Origin: Oceanococcus sp964629015
GTDB lineage: Bacteria > Pseudomonadota > Gammaproteobacteria > Nevskiales > Oceanococcaceae
Direction: 5' to 3'
NCBI GenBank assembly: GCA_964629015.1
Contig: CAZVMN010000007.1
Coordinates: 1 to 64,000, forward strand
Length of the DNA: 64,000 nucleotides
Position 1 is the stretch's first letter. Each line of letters begins with the position of its first letter. The notes beneath the pieces were generated by a model. It searched no databases, was not told where the DNA came from, and saw nothing but the letters and a program-made list of their open reading frames with translations. Shown here piece by piece: positions 25,799 to 34,822 of the stretch. The position numbers and the translations under genes are program-made.

Positions 25799-28700
25799 TT
25801 AGAAGTCGGCGCTAACGCCGATAAATACATAGCGACCCAACGCATCATAAATCTGCGGGAAGGTGTTGCCGTTACCCACAATCCCCGGCAACGGATCACC
25901 CGACCCACCGCTGATCACAGGCGGATCTTTGTCGAGCAAGTTGTTGATGCCGGCGCGGAAGCTGAAGCGATCAAACGGCACGGTGACCCCAAGGTCGAAG
26001 TAGCTGTATGACGCTAGCGAATCACTAGCCGACGGTGGCGGCACTTCGCCAGTTTCTTCATCAGGCGTACGATCCGACAGACTTGCGTCATCTGCACGCA
26101 CACCGCCAATGTAACGCCAGGCCAGCGAGGCTTCGATGCCGTTGTACGGCGTCAGCCAGCGGGCCCGGAATTTATGACGCCAATCCGGTTTCGGCACACC
26201 GCATTCCAGACCATAACGACCATCGCAATCAAACGTATTACTGCCGGGCACACGCTCAACCACTTCCGACAGGTTGTAGGCGCCGGCAAGCTCCAGGTTC
26301 AACATACCGTAGTCGTTCAAGCTCACGCGGTAGCTCATGCCCAAGTCGATGCCCTTGATCTTGGTCGAACCGGTATTGAGCGTCTGCACGTTGACGAAGC
26401 CGTTCTGCCCCAGCCACAAACTGCCTGTGCTCGGATCACGGCTGATCAGGTCGCACAGATTGCCGTTGTCGTAGCACTCACGCAGCACGGTGTCGGCACC
26501 ATAGCTGTCAATCAGGCCGCTGACTTCAATGCTGTAGTAGTCCAGAGTGACACTGAAGTTCTCAATGAACTCCGGGGTGTAAACCAGACCCAGCGTGTAA
26601 GTATCCGCTTCTTCCGGCTCCAGCCCCGGGGTGGTGCCATACAGACCGTTGTACTGACCCGCCGGGTTCTGCGACACGTTGCCGTAGGCATCCGGGTTGG
26701 CCGCGAAGAACGCATCATTCTGGCACTGCTCAGCAGTGGCAGTCGGGCGAGCCGACGCGTCTGCCGCATTGGGATCTCCGGCACACGGGTCAGTATTCCC
26801 GGCCAGATTCACCGAAATCGGTTGCGACAGTTCAATGATGTTCGGCGCACGCACCGCGCGGTTATAGCCACCACGTACGTTGAGCTGATCATCGAATGCC
26901 CAGTTCAGCAGTGCCTTGTAGGTGTGCGTGGAATCCGTCGAACTGTAGTCAGAGAAACGATAACCCAGTTCCAGATTCACGTCGTACATGCCGGGGCGAT
27001 CCTGCAGCAACGGAATGCGCGTCTCGCCGAAAACCTCAAACACATCGAAAGCACCACCAGTTCCAATCGTGGCGCCGCCCTGACCTGCAAGATCACCGGT
27101 CACGAAGGACTGATCGGGGTCGAAGTTGAGTTTTTCGCTACGCCGCTCAACACCAAAAGCAAAGCCCACCGGGGTCGAGGCTGTAGGAAGAATCAGGTCA
27201 TCAAAGGCACCGGAGACCGTTGCGCCCAGAACAGTCTGCTCAGTACGTCCAGCAAGCAGGCCCGGAGTCAGAATGTAATCCAAGGCCGCCGGATCAACCT
27301 CGACGCTGTCGTCAAAGATGTTGTACACAACACAATCCGGATCGCTGCCATCAGCCACACTGCGGCATACGATGTTGCCCTCGTCGTCCTGAACCGCATC
27401 AACCGCACGATTCTGGCGCGTGATCGACATGTCGTTGCGGTAGATCTGGTTGACCTTGGCGCTGGCGATTTGTCCGAAGATGTCATAAGACCACAGGCCC
27501 TTGTACTCGAATTCGCCTTCCAGACCAAACACGCTGCGCATGCTGGTGTGGGTCAGGTCGTCATCACGCGGACCACCCTCAACGTTTCGACGCAAAATGA
27601 ACACGTTGGCGGTATCCGTGGGACCATAACCCTGGTCGGTACAGAATTTCTGAACCTGGTCAGCGGACAGCAAAGGATTGTCGCAACGCACGGTGTCTAC
27701 GGTTGCAAAAATGCCACTCGGTGCAATCACGCCATTTGTACGATCTTCCGTGAAGCTGAAGTTAGCGTAAGCCAGCATCGTTTCATTGATTTCGCGCGAG
27801 AACATGGCGCCCAACGACAAATTTTCGTTATTACGCTGGTAATAGTTGAACGGCGCAAAGTTGAACAAGCTGTCGCCGTTCGGATCAATCAAACTATTGC
27901 CGCCTGGCTCAAGGCTATACAAGGTTTCGTTGCCGAAATCTGCGTCGTAAGAAATAAAGTTCGCTGGCGCGTTGGTGAACGAACCCAGGCACGCCTGCGG
28001 GTTACCGCCAACAGAGCATGCCGAGTAGTCACGCTCGGACTGACGCACAGCGTTGAGCTCACGGTAGACCGCGTAGAAGGTCGAGTTGCCCAGACCATCG
28101 GCAGAATCTGAACCTACAATCAGGCTCAGGGTATTGCTCTGACCATCTGCCACAGTGGCATCCGGCTCATTAAAACCGCGAGCCCGCAGACGATCACGCG
28201 CAGCTTGGTTATCGTTCTCATGAAAGTAGAAACCGTGCTGGTAATCCAGCTGCACACCGCTGAAGCCTTTCTTCATGATGAAGTTGACCACACCGGCCAC
28301 AGCATCAGAACCGTAAACCGCGGAAGCGCCACCGGTCACGATTTCGACGCGCTCAATAAGAGCGGCCGGGATGGTGTTCAAATCGGGAACCGGCTCACGC
28401 GGATCACCCGAATGCATGCGCTTGCCATCAATCAAAACCAAGGTACGTTCCGAACCCAGGTTACGCAGATTGACGGTCGCGGTGCCGGTGGCGCCGTTGG
28501 ACAAGTTACCGCCTTGATCGGCAAACGCCTGCGGCAGGCTGTTGATCAGATCTTCCACACGGATCGTACCCTGATACTTGATCTCGGTATCGTTGACGAT
28601 CGTGACCGGACTGGTGCTGGTCAGATTGGCTTGCTTGATACGCGAGCCAGTAACCTGAATTGCGCCCAAATCAACCGACGGTTCGCCCTCCGACTCCATC

Positions 28701-28840
28701 GCTTCGATGGCGGTATCAGAGGACTCCAGATCAATCTGTTCGACGTCCTGTGCGAAAACGGGTGCAGTCAGCGTGAGCGCTGCAACCCCAAAAATAGCAG
28801 ATAGCGGCGAGCCAATCGTCGCCGACCTTAACTTGATCAT
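25799..28840 (-). CDS. TonB-dependent outer-membrane receptor (1)
   Basis: A 1013-residue receptor that should import a ligand across the outer membrane with TonB energy. It has a signal peptide (cleavage after Ala30, VFAQ), a short N-terminal extension, a TonB-box-like segment near residues 58-66 (LGAIQVTGS), the plug domain (about 70-190; LVLIDGKRMHSGD and GGASAVYGSDAVAGVVNFI), then a large beta barrel ending in Phe (VFIGVSADF). It has no STN, carboxypeptidase-like or SH3 domain. Several loop cysteines occur. Start ATG 28840 has GGGGAA seven bases before it. Ligand unknown; this plug type is common in proteins for peptides or plant polymers. Confidence 0.93.
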   Translation of the reverse strand: MIKLRSATIGSPLSAIFGVAALTLTAPVFAQDVEQIDLESSDTAIEAMESEGEPSVDLGAIQVTGSRIKQANLTSTSPVTIVNDTEIKYQGTIRVEDLINSLPQAFADQGGNLSNGATGTATVNLRNLGSERTLVLIDGKRMHSGDPREPVPDLNTIPAALIERVEIVTGGASAVYGSDAVAGVVNFIMKKGFSGVQLDYQHGFYFHENDNQAARDRLRARGFNEPDATVADGQSNTLSLIVGSDSADGLGNSTFYAVYRELNAVRQSERDYSACSVGGNPQACLGSFTNAPANFISYDADFGNETLYSLEPGGNSLIDPNGDSLFNFAPFNYYQRNNENLSLGAMFSREINETMLAYANFSFTEDRTNGVIAPSGIFATVDTVRCDNPLLSADQVQKFCTDQGYGPTDTANVFILRRNVEGGPRDDDLTHTSMRSVFGLEGEFEYKGLWSYDIFGQIASAKVNQIYRNDMSITRQNRAVDAVQDDEGNIVCRSVADGSDPDCVVYNIFDDSVEVDPAALDYILTPGLLAGRTEQTVLGATVSGAFDDLILPTASTPVGFAFGVERRSEKLNFDPDQSFVTGDLAGQGGATIGTGGAFDVFEVFGETRIPLLQDRPGMYDVNLELGYRFSDYSSTDSTHTYKALLNWAFDDQLNVRGGYNRAVRAPNIIELSQPISVNLAGNTDPCAGDPNAADASARPTATAEQCQNDAFFAANPDAYGNVSQNPAGQYNGLYGTTPGLEPEEADTYTLGLVYTPEFIENFSVTLDYYSIEVSGLIDSYGADTVLRECYDNGNLCDLISRDPSTGSLWLGQNGFVNVQTLNTGSTKIKGIDLGMSYRVSLNDYGMLNLELAGAYNLSEVVERVPGSNTFDCDGRYGLECGVPKPDWRHKFRARWLTPYNGIEASLAWRYIGGVRADDASLSDRTPDEETGEVPPPSASDSLASYSYFDLGVTVPFDRFSFRAGINNLLDKDPPVISGGSGDPLPGIVGNGNTFPQIYDALGRYVFIGVSADF

Positions 28841-29078
28841 TCCGAAGTTCCCCAAAACTCTAGATGGATACGTCAGTTTTCCTGACTTGGGAGCAAAGCT
28901 ACCGTATCTCTCAGCAAATTGAAATGCACAACTGCATAACACTCAAAAACACGGTACCCGGCAGCTGACACGGATACCCCTTCAATGTGGTTCCACTCCA
29001 AAGCCAATTTCGTGCCAAGCATTGCGAGAACTGGCTTTACGTCTTTGTTCGTGGACAGTGCGTCGTTCTCGCGCGCAA
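28841..29078. other. Leader and promoter region of receptor 1
   Basis: A 238-bp stretch without a supportable gene. On the minus strand a weak pair TTGAGT and TTCAAT (17-base spacing, around 28919-28947) could be a promoter for receptor 1. A small hairpin GTCAG/CTGAC lies at 28872-28886. I see no clear Fur-box-like palindrome or riboswitch. Confidence 0.3.
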
Positions 29079-29107
29079 AAAAAACGCCCTGCAAAAGCAG
29101 GGCGTTT
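29079..29107 (-). terminator. Rho-independent terminator after receptor 2
   Basis: An 11-bp stem (29082-29092 with 29097-29107) closed by an AAAA loop; on the minus strand it is followed by a U-rich run. It lies 22 bases past the receptor 2 stop and separates the two receptor genes into independent transcripts. Confidence 0.87.
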
Positions 29108-29128
29108 GAGCTTAGGTTTTAAACCGAT

Positions 29129-32100
29129 TTAGAACTTGTACGACACCTTGGCGTACAACACACGACCGCGCGGATCGGCGTAACGCAGGTCGTAACCCAC
29201 CGGGTGACCGGCGTCGATAGCCAGGGTCAAAGGTGGATCTTCGTCCAACAGGTTGAGCACACCAGCGGAGACCGATACGGCATCGGTGGCATCCCAGTAG
29301 GTCTGCAGATCCCAGGTGATGTAACGATCCACATCCAGGCGAATCGTGTCACCCGATGACGCTCCACCCAGAACCGGCTCACCCGAGGCATCCAGCTCGA
29401 AGACATAGTCGTCGACGTACTGTTCCGCATCAGAGTAACCGCTGGTGAAGTTCATGGTCAGGCTGTGACGCCAGTCGCCCATCTCAATGGAGTTGATCCA
29501 ACGCGCTTTGAGGCGGAAAGTCACACTACCCAATTCATCCGAGTAGTCACCGACCAGATCATAGGTTTCGCCCAGAATTTCGATGTCGCGGGTCAGGAAC
29601 AGCGTACCCACCAGCTGTGAACCCACTTTCCCGACCGGCGTATTCAAGGTCAACTGACCATCGAAATCAATACCTTCAGCTTTCTCTTTACCCAGGTTCA
29701 CGTTGCCCTGGATGTAAGCGAGGAAGTTACGACCGGTACCCGGATCGATGGCCGTGGTCCAGGAGCCTGGATAGCGCAGCGGATTGCCAAAGGCTTCACC
29801 TTCGGAAATCTGACCAAACGCATCTTCGATCTCCACGTTCCAGTAGTCAACGCTCAAAGACACTGCCGGATCCATGTCAGCCAGCAGACCGAAGGTCGGC
29901 AGCTCAGCCACGAAACCAATCGAGTACTGATCGGACTCCTCTGGCGTCAGCGCGCTGTTACCACCGGCGAAAACATCATACTGAGAGTTACCCGGACGGC
30001 ACTCGCCGCCGACCGAATCGGCAATCTGCTGCAGATCAGCCGAACACGGATAGCCTGCCGCGGTCACGCCGTAGGTTTGCTGCGACGCATTCAACTGCGG
30101 AACCGTCGGTGCTTTGAAGCCGGTACCGAACGACGCACGCGCCAGCAGACCTGGCAAGGGGGTCCAACGCACGCTGAACTTGTGATTGGTGGTGTCACCA
30201 ACATCCGAGTAGTCGTCGTAACGCAGCGATCCCACCAGCTCCAGCGAATCACCAACCATCACACCAACTTCGGTGAAGATGCCCAGCAGGTCACGATCGG
30301 CACTGTAAGGAATGAACGCGGCCGCATCACCAAAACGCTGATCACCGGTACCCGGGCCACCCGCTGCCGGCGTGCCCGCCACAGGATCATCCAGGTTGGC
30401 CTGAGCGAATTCACTAGGCTTGGACTGGAACTCTTCGTTTTGCCAGGTCGCGCCAACAGCGATGTTGACCACATTGGCGTCACCGAACTCGAACAACTCA
30501 CGTGAACCCTGAGCACTCAAGGTATTCAGAGTTGACGTACCACCGTCCCAGTAACCGTTGTAGTTGATCGCGTTGAGAGCAGCCTGACCTTCAGCGGACT
30601 GTTGACCAGGACCAACGAAGGGATCCAGCAGCCCCGCACCGAGCAAGCCGACAAAAGCATTCGTGCCGGGATAACCGGAGATGTCACCCTTCACATCACT
30701 TTCCGACTGCGTCAGAGCGACGTTGTAGTCCCAACCCGCGGCGAAGCCTTCCAAACCAAGTACGGCTTGATAGAACGTGTTGGTGTCCATGGTGCGGCGA
30801 TTACCCAGATCGAACACACGATAGAGAATGAATGCATCTTCACCATCGGGTACAACCTGAACACCATCCGGGCCATTCAGACCGGGGAAATAGGTGTTCC
30901 AGAGGTCAGTTCCCGCTTCAATCAAGAACGAGCCCGGCACCGGTGCGATCGCGGATTCCTGTTCGGAACGCGAGTACAATAGATCGGCAAACAGATTGTG
31001 ATCTTCGGCCAGCTTCATGTTGAAGGACACGATGCCGGTCTGACGTTCACGCTTCGGATAGATCTCCAAAGTCTGGACGTAGTCATAACCACAGGCAAAA
31101 TCACCCCAGTAAGGCGAGTAGCCGGTGGCACCTTCACATGATTGACCTTGCAGCAGGGGTATGGAAGCCACCTGCCCATCCAGCACGCTGTTCGGGTTAT
31201 CGACCAGGATGTTGCCCGGAATCGGCGACGGCGAATCGTTGATAAAACGGTAGTTGTAACCGTTGGCACTGAAGTCCACAAAACCGGACTCGGCGAAGCT
31301 GCGATCGGTGGACTTGAGCTTGTCGCGTGAATCTGCAGACAAGGTCATGAACACGTTCCAACCGTCTTTGTCGTAGTCACCAAAGCCCTTGGACAGACTT
31401 ACACCCCACTCCTGGGCACCATCCGCCGGGCTGTAGTACGACAGACTGAAGTCGCCTTCCGTGGTGGAATCCTTGGTGATGAAGTTGACCACCCCAGCCA
31501 CGGCGTCAGAACCGTAGATGGCGGATGCACCGTCTTTGAGGATTTCTACGCGCTCGATGGCCGCAATCGGCAGGCTGTTGATGTCCATCGCCGCACCGAA
31601 GCCGGTCAGCGTTTGACCACCAAACTGGGCCATGCGACGACCGTTCAGCAGAACCAGGGTGCGCGTTTCACCGATGTCATGAATCGACACCCCAGCGAAA
31701 CCATATGTCGAGCCACCCACGGCCTCTGCCTCAGCGACACCACCCTGAATCACGGGAAGCTTCTGTAGCAGGTCCACAACCGAGCTTGCGCCGGTGCGGT
31801 CGATAGCAGCACGGTCAATGACCTGAACTGGCAACGGCCCTTCACCCGCAATGCGACGAATCGCAGAACCGGTCACCAAAACCTTGCTCAGCTGAGTGGC
31901 ATCGTCGGACGACGAGCTTGCGGCAGGAGCAGGTGCGGGAGCCGGAGCTTGCGCGACTGGGGCCGGTGCCGGCTCCGGGGCCACCATCGGTTCAGGCGCA
32001 GGTGCCGGAACAGGTTCCGGAGCTGCAACCATCTCTTTGGTGACGTTCAAATACTTGTGCTTCAGGTAGCCCTCAGAGCCACCTGCCGTGCGAATGCGGA

Positions 32101-32320
32101 CGAACTCGCCGTCGTAATCAAGAATATCGACTTCCTGTCCGGCGGACAGAGTCGTCACAATCGGAAAATCCGTTCCCATGCCATCACGAACGTTAATCCG
32201 AATTTTGGCCTCACCAGTGTCAGCGATTGCAGCACCGCTGAAACCGATGGTCGTCGCAGTTGCGAGTACGGCCAAGGCGCGCAGCCCAGCAGCCCAACGC
32301 CTGTCCTTTGCTTCCATCAT
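29129..32320 (-). CDS. TonB-dependent receptor with N-terminal SH3b domain (2)
   Basis: A 1063-residue outer-membrane receptor with an unusual layout. Residues 1-33 are a signal peptide (cleavage near AIA|DTG). Residues 36-93 form a bacterial SH3 domain: INVRDGMGTDFPIVTTLSAG, then EVDILDYDGEFVRIR and EGYLKHKYLNV. A Pro/Ala/Glu-rich linker (97-134) and serine run lead to LSKVLVTGSAIRR and the plug (about 145-285, with VEILKDGASAIYGSDAVAG), then the barrel ending in Phe (KVSYKF). SH3b domains commonly bind peptidoglycan, so this one could tether the receptor to the wall; that is inference. The ATG at 32320 is chosen since GGGGAG lies nine bases upstream and it begins the signal peptide. Ligand unknown. 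Confidence 0.92.
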   Translation of the reverse strand: MMEAKDRRWAAGLRALAVLATATTIGFSGAAIADTGEAKIRINVRDGMGTDFPIVTTLSAGQEVDILDYDGEFVRIRTAGGSEGYLKHKYLNVTKEMVAAPEPVPAPAPEPMVAPEPAPAPVAQAPAPAPAPAASSSSDDATQLSKVLVTGSAIRRIAGEGPLPVQVIDRAAIDRTGASSVVDLLQKLPVIQGGVAEAEAVGGSTYGFAGVSIHDIGETRTLVLLNGRRMAQFGGQTLTGFGAAMDINSLPIAAIERVEILKDGASAIYGSDAVAGVVNFITKDSTTEGDFSLSYYSPADGAQEWGVSLSKGFGDYDKDGWNVFMTLSADSRDKLKSTDRSFAESGFVDFSANGYNYRFINDSPSPIPGNILVDNPNSVLDGQVASIPLLQGQSCEGATGYSPYWGDFACGYDYVQTLEIYPKRERQTGIVSFNMKLAEDHNLFADLLYSRSEQESAIAPVPGSFLIEAGTDLWNTYFPGLNGPDGVQVVPDGEDAFILYRVFDLGNRRTMDTNTFYQAVLGLEGFAAGWDYNVALTQSESDVKGDISGYPGTNAFVGLLGAGLLDPFVGPGQQSAEGQAALNAINYNGYWDGGTSTLNTLSAQGSRELFEFGDANVVNIAVGATWQNEEFQSKPSEFAQANLDDPVAGTPAAGGPGTGDQRFGDAAAFIPYSADRDLLGIFTEVGVMVGDSLELVGSLRYDDYSDVGDTTNHKFSVRWTPLPGLLARASFGTGFKAPTVPQLNASQQTYGVTAAGYPCSADLQQIADSVGGECRPGNSQYDVFAGGNSALTPEESDQYSIGFVAELPTFGLLADMDPAVSLSVDYWNVEIEDAFGQISEGEAFGNPLRYPGSWTTAIDPGTGRNFLAYIQGNVNLGKEKAEGIDFDGQLTLNTPVGKVGSQLVGTLFLTRDIEILGETYDLVGDYSDELGSVTFRLKARWINSIEMGDWRHSLTMNFTSGYSDAEQYVDDYVFELDASGEPVLGGASSGDTIRLDVDRYITWDLQTYWDATDAVSVSAGVLNLLDEDPPLTLAIDAGHPVGYDLRYADPRGRVLYAKVSYKF

Positions 32321-32367
32321 CTCAGTTAACTCCCCAGTTAAAGATATGCCATCCATTCCTATGGATG

Positions 32368-32390
32368 TGACAACGCTAGCGCAATTGTCA
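32368..32390. promoter_or_regulatory. Inverted repeat upstream of receptor 2, possible operator
   Basis: TGACAA (32368-32373) and TTGTCA (32385-32390) form an inverted repeat around the self-complementary CGCTAGCG. On the minus strand it overlaps a weak promoter-like pair (TTGCGC, 17 bases, TAGGAA) 37 to 65 bases before the receptor start. It could bind a dimeric regulator; the site is not recognised as a known one. Confidence 0.3.
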
Positions 32391-32521
32391 GGGAAATGAA
32401 ATATTGCGCCGCAGCATCATTCAGCCATGTATGCAACAGGGGTGAATAGCACGGGATTTAATGAGTCATGAATGTATCTAAGTGCGCACTTCGCAGGTGC
32501 AGGCACCGATGCGGTCAGCGC

Positions 32522-33484
32522 TTAAACGGGCAAGACATCTTGGATTGCGACACAGGGCTTGTAACCCAATTGTTGGCGGGCTTTTGTGTCATCGATGGTG
32601 ACCGACTTCGCACCCAGTTCGATCATCAGGCGATGCACAGGTGGCGCACCAGCCAGGGGCAACGTTTCCCACAGCCATTCGGCACTGTGGGCAAAACGCG
32701 AAGCCAGCCATAAAGGCACAGATTTCGTGGGAACGACATAGCCGTTTGCGCGCATTTGGCGCCCAAGGAATTCGCGATAGCTGAGCGGCTCACCGTCCGT
32801 CACAAAATACGCCTCACCACCACGTCCATGCTGTGCGGCCAGCCACAACCCCTCACAAACGTTGTCGACGTGGCATGTGCTGGTGAACGCACGACCGTGA
32901 TCCGGCCAGACAAATTTCCCAGCTTCCACCTGAGCCAGAATCTTAGGCAGAACTGAGGTGTCATCCCGCCCCCAGATCAAACGAGGGCGCACGCTGACGC
33001 AACGCATTGCGGACTTGTTAGCCGCTAGCACGCGACGCTCAGCTTCGGCTTTGGTCAGTGGATAACGGGGCAGCGGCCGGTCGGGCACAGGTCGCTCCTC
33101 GGTCAGACCCCGCATGTCGCTGGCGCCAGTCGCGTATACCGCTTCAGTACCCACATGAACAAAACAGGCAACTTGCGCCTGTTGTGCTGCGACCAGCGCA
33201 TTCTCCGTGCCTTCAACATTGATGCGCCAGAATAGATCCTTCGGCCCCCAATCTTCCACCGTGGCCGCAGCGTGAAACACCACATCACAGCCGTGCATAC
33301 CGGCGAGCATGCTGTCCGCGCTGAACAAATCGCCACGCACCGGCACGGCGCCCAGGGCCGCAACCGTGTTGGCGGCCCCTTCTGAACGCGCCAGCGCAGC
33401 CACAGCAATGCCCTCGCTGCGCAGTCGGCGAATGAGGTTGCGTCCAACAAAGCCGGAACCGCCCGTCACAAATGCCTTGTTCAT
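32522..33484 (-). CDS. NAD-dependent epimerase/3-beta-HSD-like SDR
   Basis: Extended SDR of 320 residues. It begins NKAFVTGGSGFVGRNLI, the nucleotide-binding glycine motif, and has the active-site YPLTKAEAE (Tyr-x3-Lys) near residue 141. VRPRLIWGRDD and the DNVCEGLWLA segment fit the 3-beta-hydroxysteroid dehydrogenase/epimerase branch. It is a single gene between receptor 2 and the divergent moxR operon. Substrate unknown; could act on sterol-like or sugar substrates. Confidence 0.88.
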   Translation of the reverse strand: MNKAFVTGGSGFVGRNLIRRLRSEGIAVAALARSEGAANTVAALGAVPVRGDLFSADSMLAGMHGCDVVFHAAATVEDWGPKDLFWRINVEGTENALVAAQQAQVACFVHVGTEAVYATGASDMRGLTEERPVPDRPLPRYPLTKAEAERRVLAANKSAMRCVSVRPRLIWGRDDTSVLPKILAQVEAGKFVWPDHGRAFTSTCHVDNVCEGLWLAAQHGRGGEAYFVTDGEPLSYREFLGRQMRANGYVVPTKSVPLWLASRFAHSAEWLWETLPLAGAPPVHRLMIELGAKSVTIDDTKARQQLGYKPCVAIQDVLPV

Positions 33485-33526
33485 GATTCTCTTCGCACAT
33501 ATTTAAGGGAACACCACGACAACACG

Positions 33527-33555
33527 TTGGTCGTATGCGCGGCAATACCTACAAT
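33527..33555 (+). promoter_or_regulatory. Probable sigma-70 promoter of the moxR-bat operon
   Basis: TTGGTC (33527-33532) and TACAAT (33550-33555) are exactly 17 bases apart, 32 bases before the moxR ATG. It is the best-looking promoter in the region. Confidence 0.6.
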
Positions 33556-33587
33556 AATCCGTTTATCCGAGGACTTCCCCTTCTACG

Positions 33588-34547
33588 ATGGCCAGCGACA
33601 ACGCCCTAACGCCGCTCCGGCGACACATCGAATCCCGCATCATTGGACAACACACCCTGGTTGAGCGCCTGCTGATCGCGCTGCTTGCGGACGGTCATTT
33701 GCTGGTCGAGGGCGCACCGGGATTGGCCAAAACCAGGGCCATCAAAGCGCTGGCTGAAGGTGTTGAAGCCGATTTTCATCGCTTGCAATTCACCCCGGAT
33801 CTGCTGCCGTCCGACTTGATCGGCACCGACATCTACAGACCGGAAAGTGGCAGCTTTGAATTTCAGCACGGGCCGATCTTTCACAATCTGCTGTTGGCTG
33901 ACGAAATCAACCGCGCACCGGCCAAGGTGCAATCCGCCTTGCTCGAAGCGATGGCCGAACGCCAGATCACAGTCGGGCAAACCACCCGCGCGCTGCCGCA
34001 ACTGTTTCTGGTTATGGCAACCCAGAATCCGATTGAGCAGGAGGGCACATATCCCTTGCCTGAAGCACAGCTTGATCGCTTTCTCCTGCACGTTCGCGTG
34101 GACTATCCGGACCGCGACAGCGAACGCGAAATTCTGCGACTGGCGCGCGGCGAAGCCCGCCACGACGACAACAGCACGCCAAACCCGCTGACTCAGGAGA
34201 CCATTTTCCAGGCACGCCAAGATTGCCTCAGCCTGCACCTGAGTGACGCGGTTGAGGAATACATTGTCCAGCTGGTCCATGCCACGCGCCAACCGGCAGC
34301 GTACGGCGACGACTTGGCACGCTGGATTGACTACGGCGCCAGCCCTCGCGCAAGCATTGCGTTGGAACGCTGCGCCCGCGCTCACGCCTGGTTGGGCGGA
34401 CGCGACTATGTCTCACCCGACGATATTCAGGCGATTGCCCCGGACGTCCTGCGCCATCGCGTCTTGCGCAGCTACACCGCCGAAGCAGAAGGTGTCACCG
34501 ACGATCAGCTGATCAGCGAATTACTCGGCCGCGTGCCGGTCGCTTAG
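33588..34547 (+). CDS. moxR: MoxR family AAA+ ATPase
   Basis: Chaperone-like ATPase of the MoxR/RavA clade, partner of the VWA proteins encoded downstream. The 319-residue product has Walker A GAPGLAKT (42-49), Walker B LLADEINRAPAKVQ, sensor region VMATQNPIEQEGTYPLPEAQ and the helical lid with ASPRASIALERCARAHAW. The stop codon TAG (34545-34547) lies at the junction with a mobile element: T and A belong to the flank and G is the first base of the element. Length is normal, so the protein is intact. Confidence 0.96.
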   Translation: MASDNALTPLRRHIESRIIGQHTLVERLLIALLADGHLLVEGAPGLAKTRAIKALAEGVEADFHRLQFTPDLLPSDLIGTDIYRPESGSFEFQHGPIFHNLLLADEINRAPAKVQSALLEAMAERQITVGQTTRALPQLFLVMATQNPIEQEGTYPLPEAQLDRFLLHVRVDYPDRDSEREILRLARGEARHDDNSTPNPLTQETIFQARQDCLSLHLSDAVEEYIVQLVHATRQPAAYGDDLARWIDYGASPRASIALERCARAHAWLGGRDYVSPDDIQAIAPDVLRHRVLRSYTAEAEGVTDDQLISELLGRVPVA

Positions 34548-34572
34548 GGCCTGTTCACATTCAATAAATCGC
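34547..34572 (+). repeat. Left terminal inverted repeat of the element
   Basis: 26 bases identical to the reverse complement of 34786-34811. After one mismatch the match resumes for three more bases. Confidence 0.93.
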
Positions 34573-34581
34573 CGCGTTGTC

Positions 34582-34670
34582 GCCCCCAAAAGCGGCAGAC
34601 AAGGAGCGAGGAGAGAAGTTTGGTCATTCCAAATGAAAGACGAGTAACGCCGTGTGCCGCTTTTGGGGGC
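34582..34670. repeat. Internal long hairpin of the element
   Basis: 16-base arms at 34582-34597 and 34655-34670 are exact reverse complements. Near the tip, TTTGG and CCAAA form a second small stem (about 34619-34633). In RNA this would be a stable arm. Confidence 0.85.
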
Positions 34671-34785
34671 ACAACCCGAAGGGACGGGACTGTTTTTCCA
34701 CAATCTTGCGTTGCTGCTCGCTTGTGTAGAGCGACTACACGGAGCTCACAGCGCCTGAGCTTGCAAAAAAACAGTCGCCGTCGCA

Positions 34786-34811
34786 GCGATTTATTGAATG
34801 TGAACAGGCCC
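34786..34811 (-). repeat. Right terminal inverted repeat of the element
   Basis: Exact reverse complement of the left end, ending nine bases after which the DUF58 gene leader TAGGTTCCACG runs into its ATG. Confidence 0.93.
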
Positions 34812-34822
34812 TAGGTTCCACG

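Larger units (their letters stand above)
34547..34811. mobile_element. MITE-like palindromic element inside the moxR-bat operon
   Basis: A 265-bp noncoding element with perfect 26-bp terminal inverted repeats (34547-34572 and 34786-34811, starting GGGCCTGTTCACATTC). It is flanked by TA on both sides (34545-34546 and 34812-34813), which may be a target duplication or part of the ends. Inside are nested hairpins: 34582-34597 with 34655-34670 (16 bp, GCCCCCAAAAGCGGCA), 34688-34697 with 34766-34775, and 34724-34729 with 34735-34740. No transposase is encoded, so it must be moved in trans. Ends and TA flank recall MITEs of DDE families such as IS630 or IS5, but the family is not settled. Removing the element with one TA restores an 8-base moxR-DUF58 gap. 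Confidence 0.85.

Noticed and set aside
26174..28111. A 645-codon open frame on the plus strand across receptor 1
   Set aside because: It lies antisense to the receptor gene, whose signal peptide, plug and barrel are clear; its translation has no recognisable domain. Long antisense frames are expected in GC-rich genes.
34620..34814. A short open frame inside the mobile element
   Set aside because: The sequence is built from inverted repeats and the translation resembles no protein; the element is better read as noncoding.
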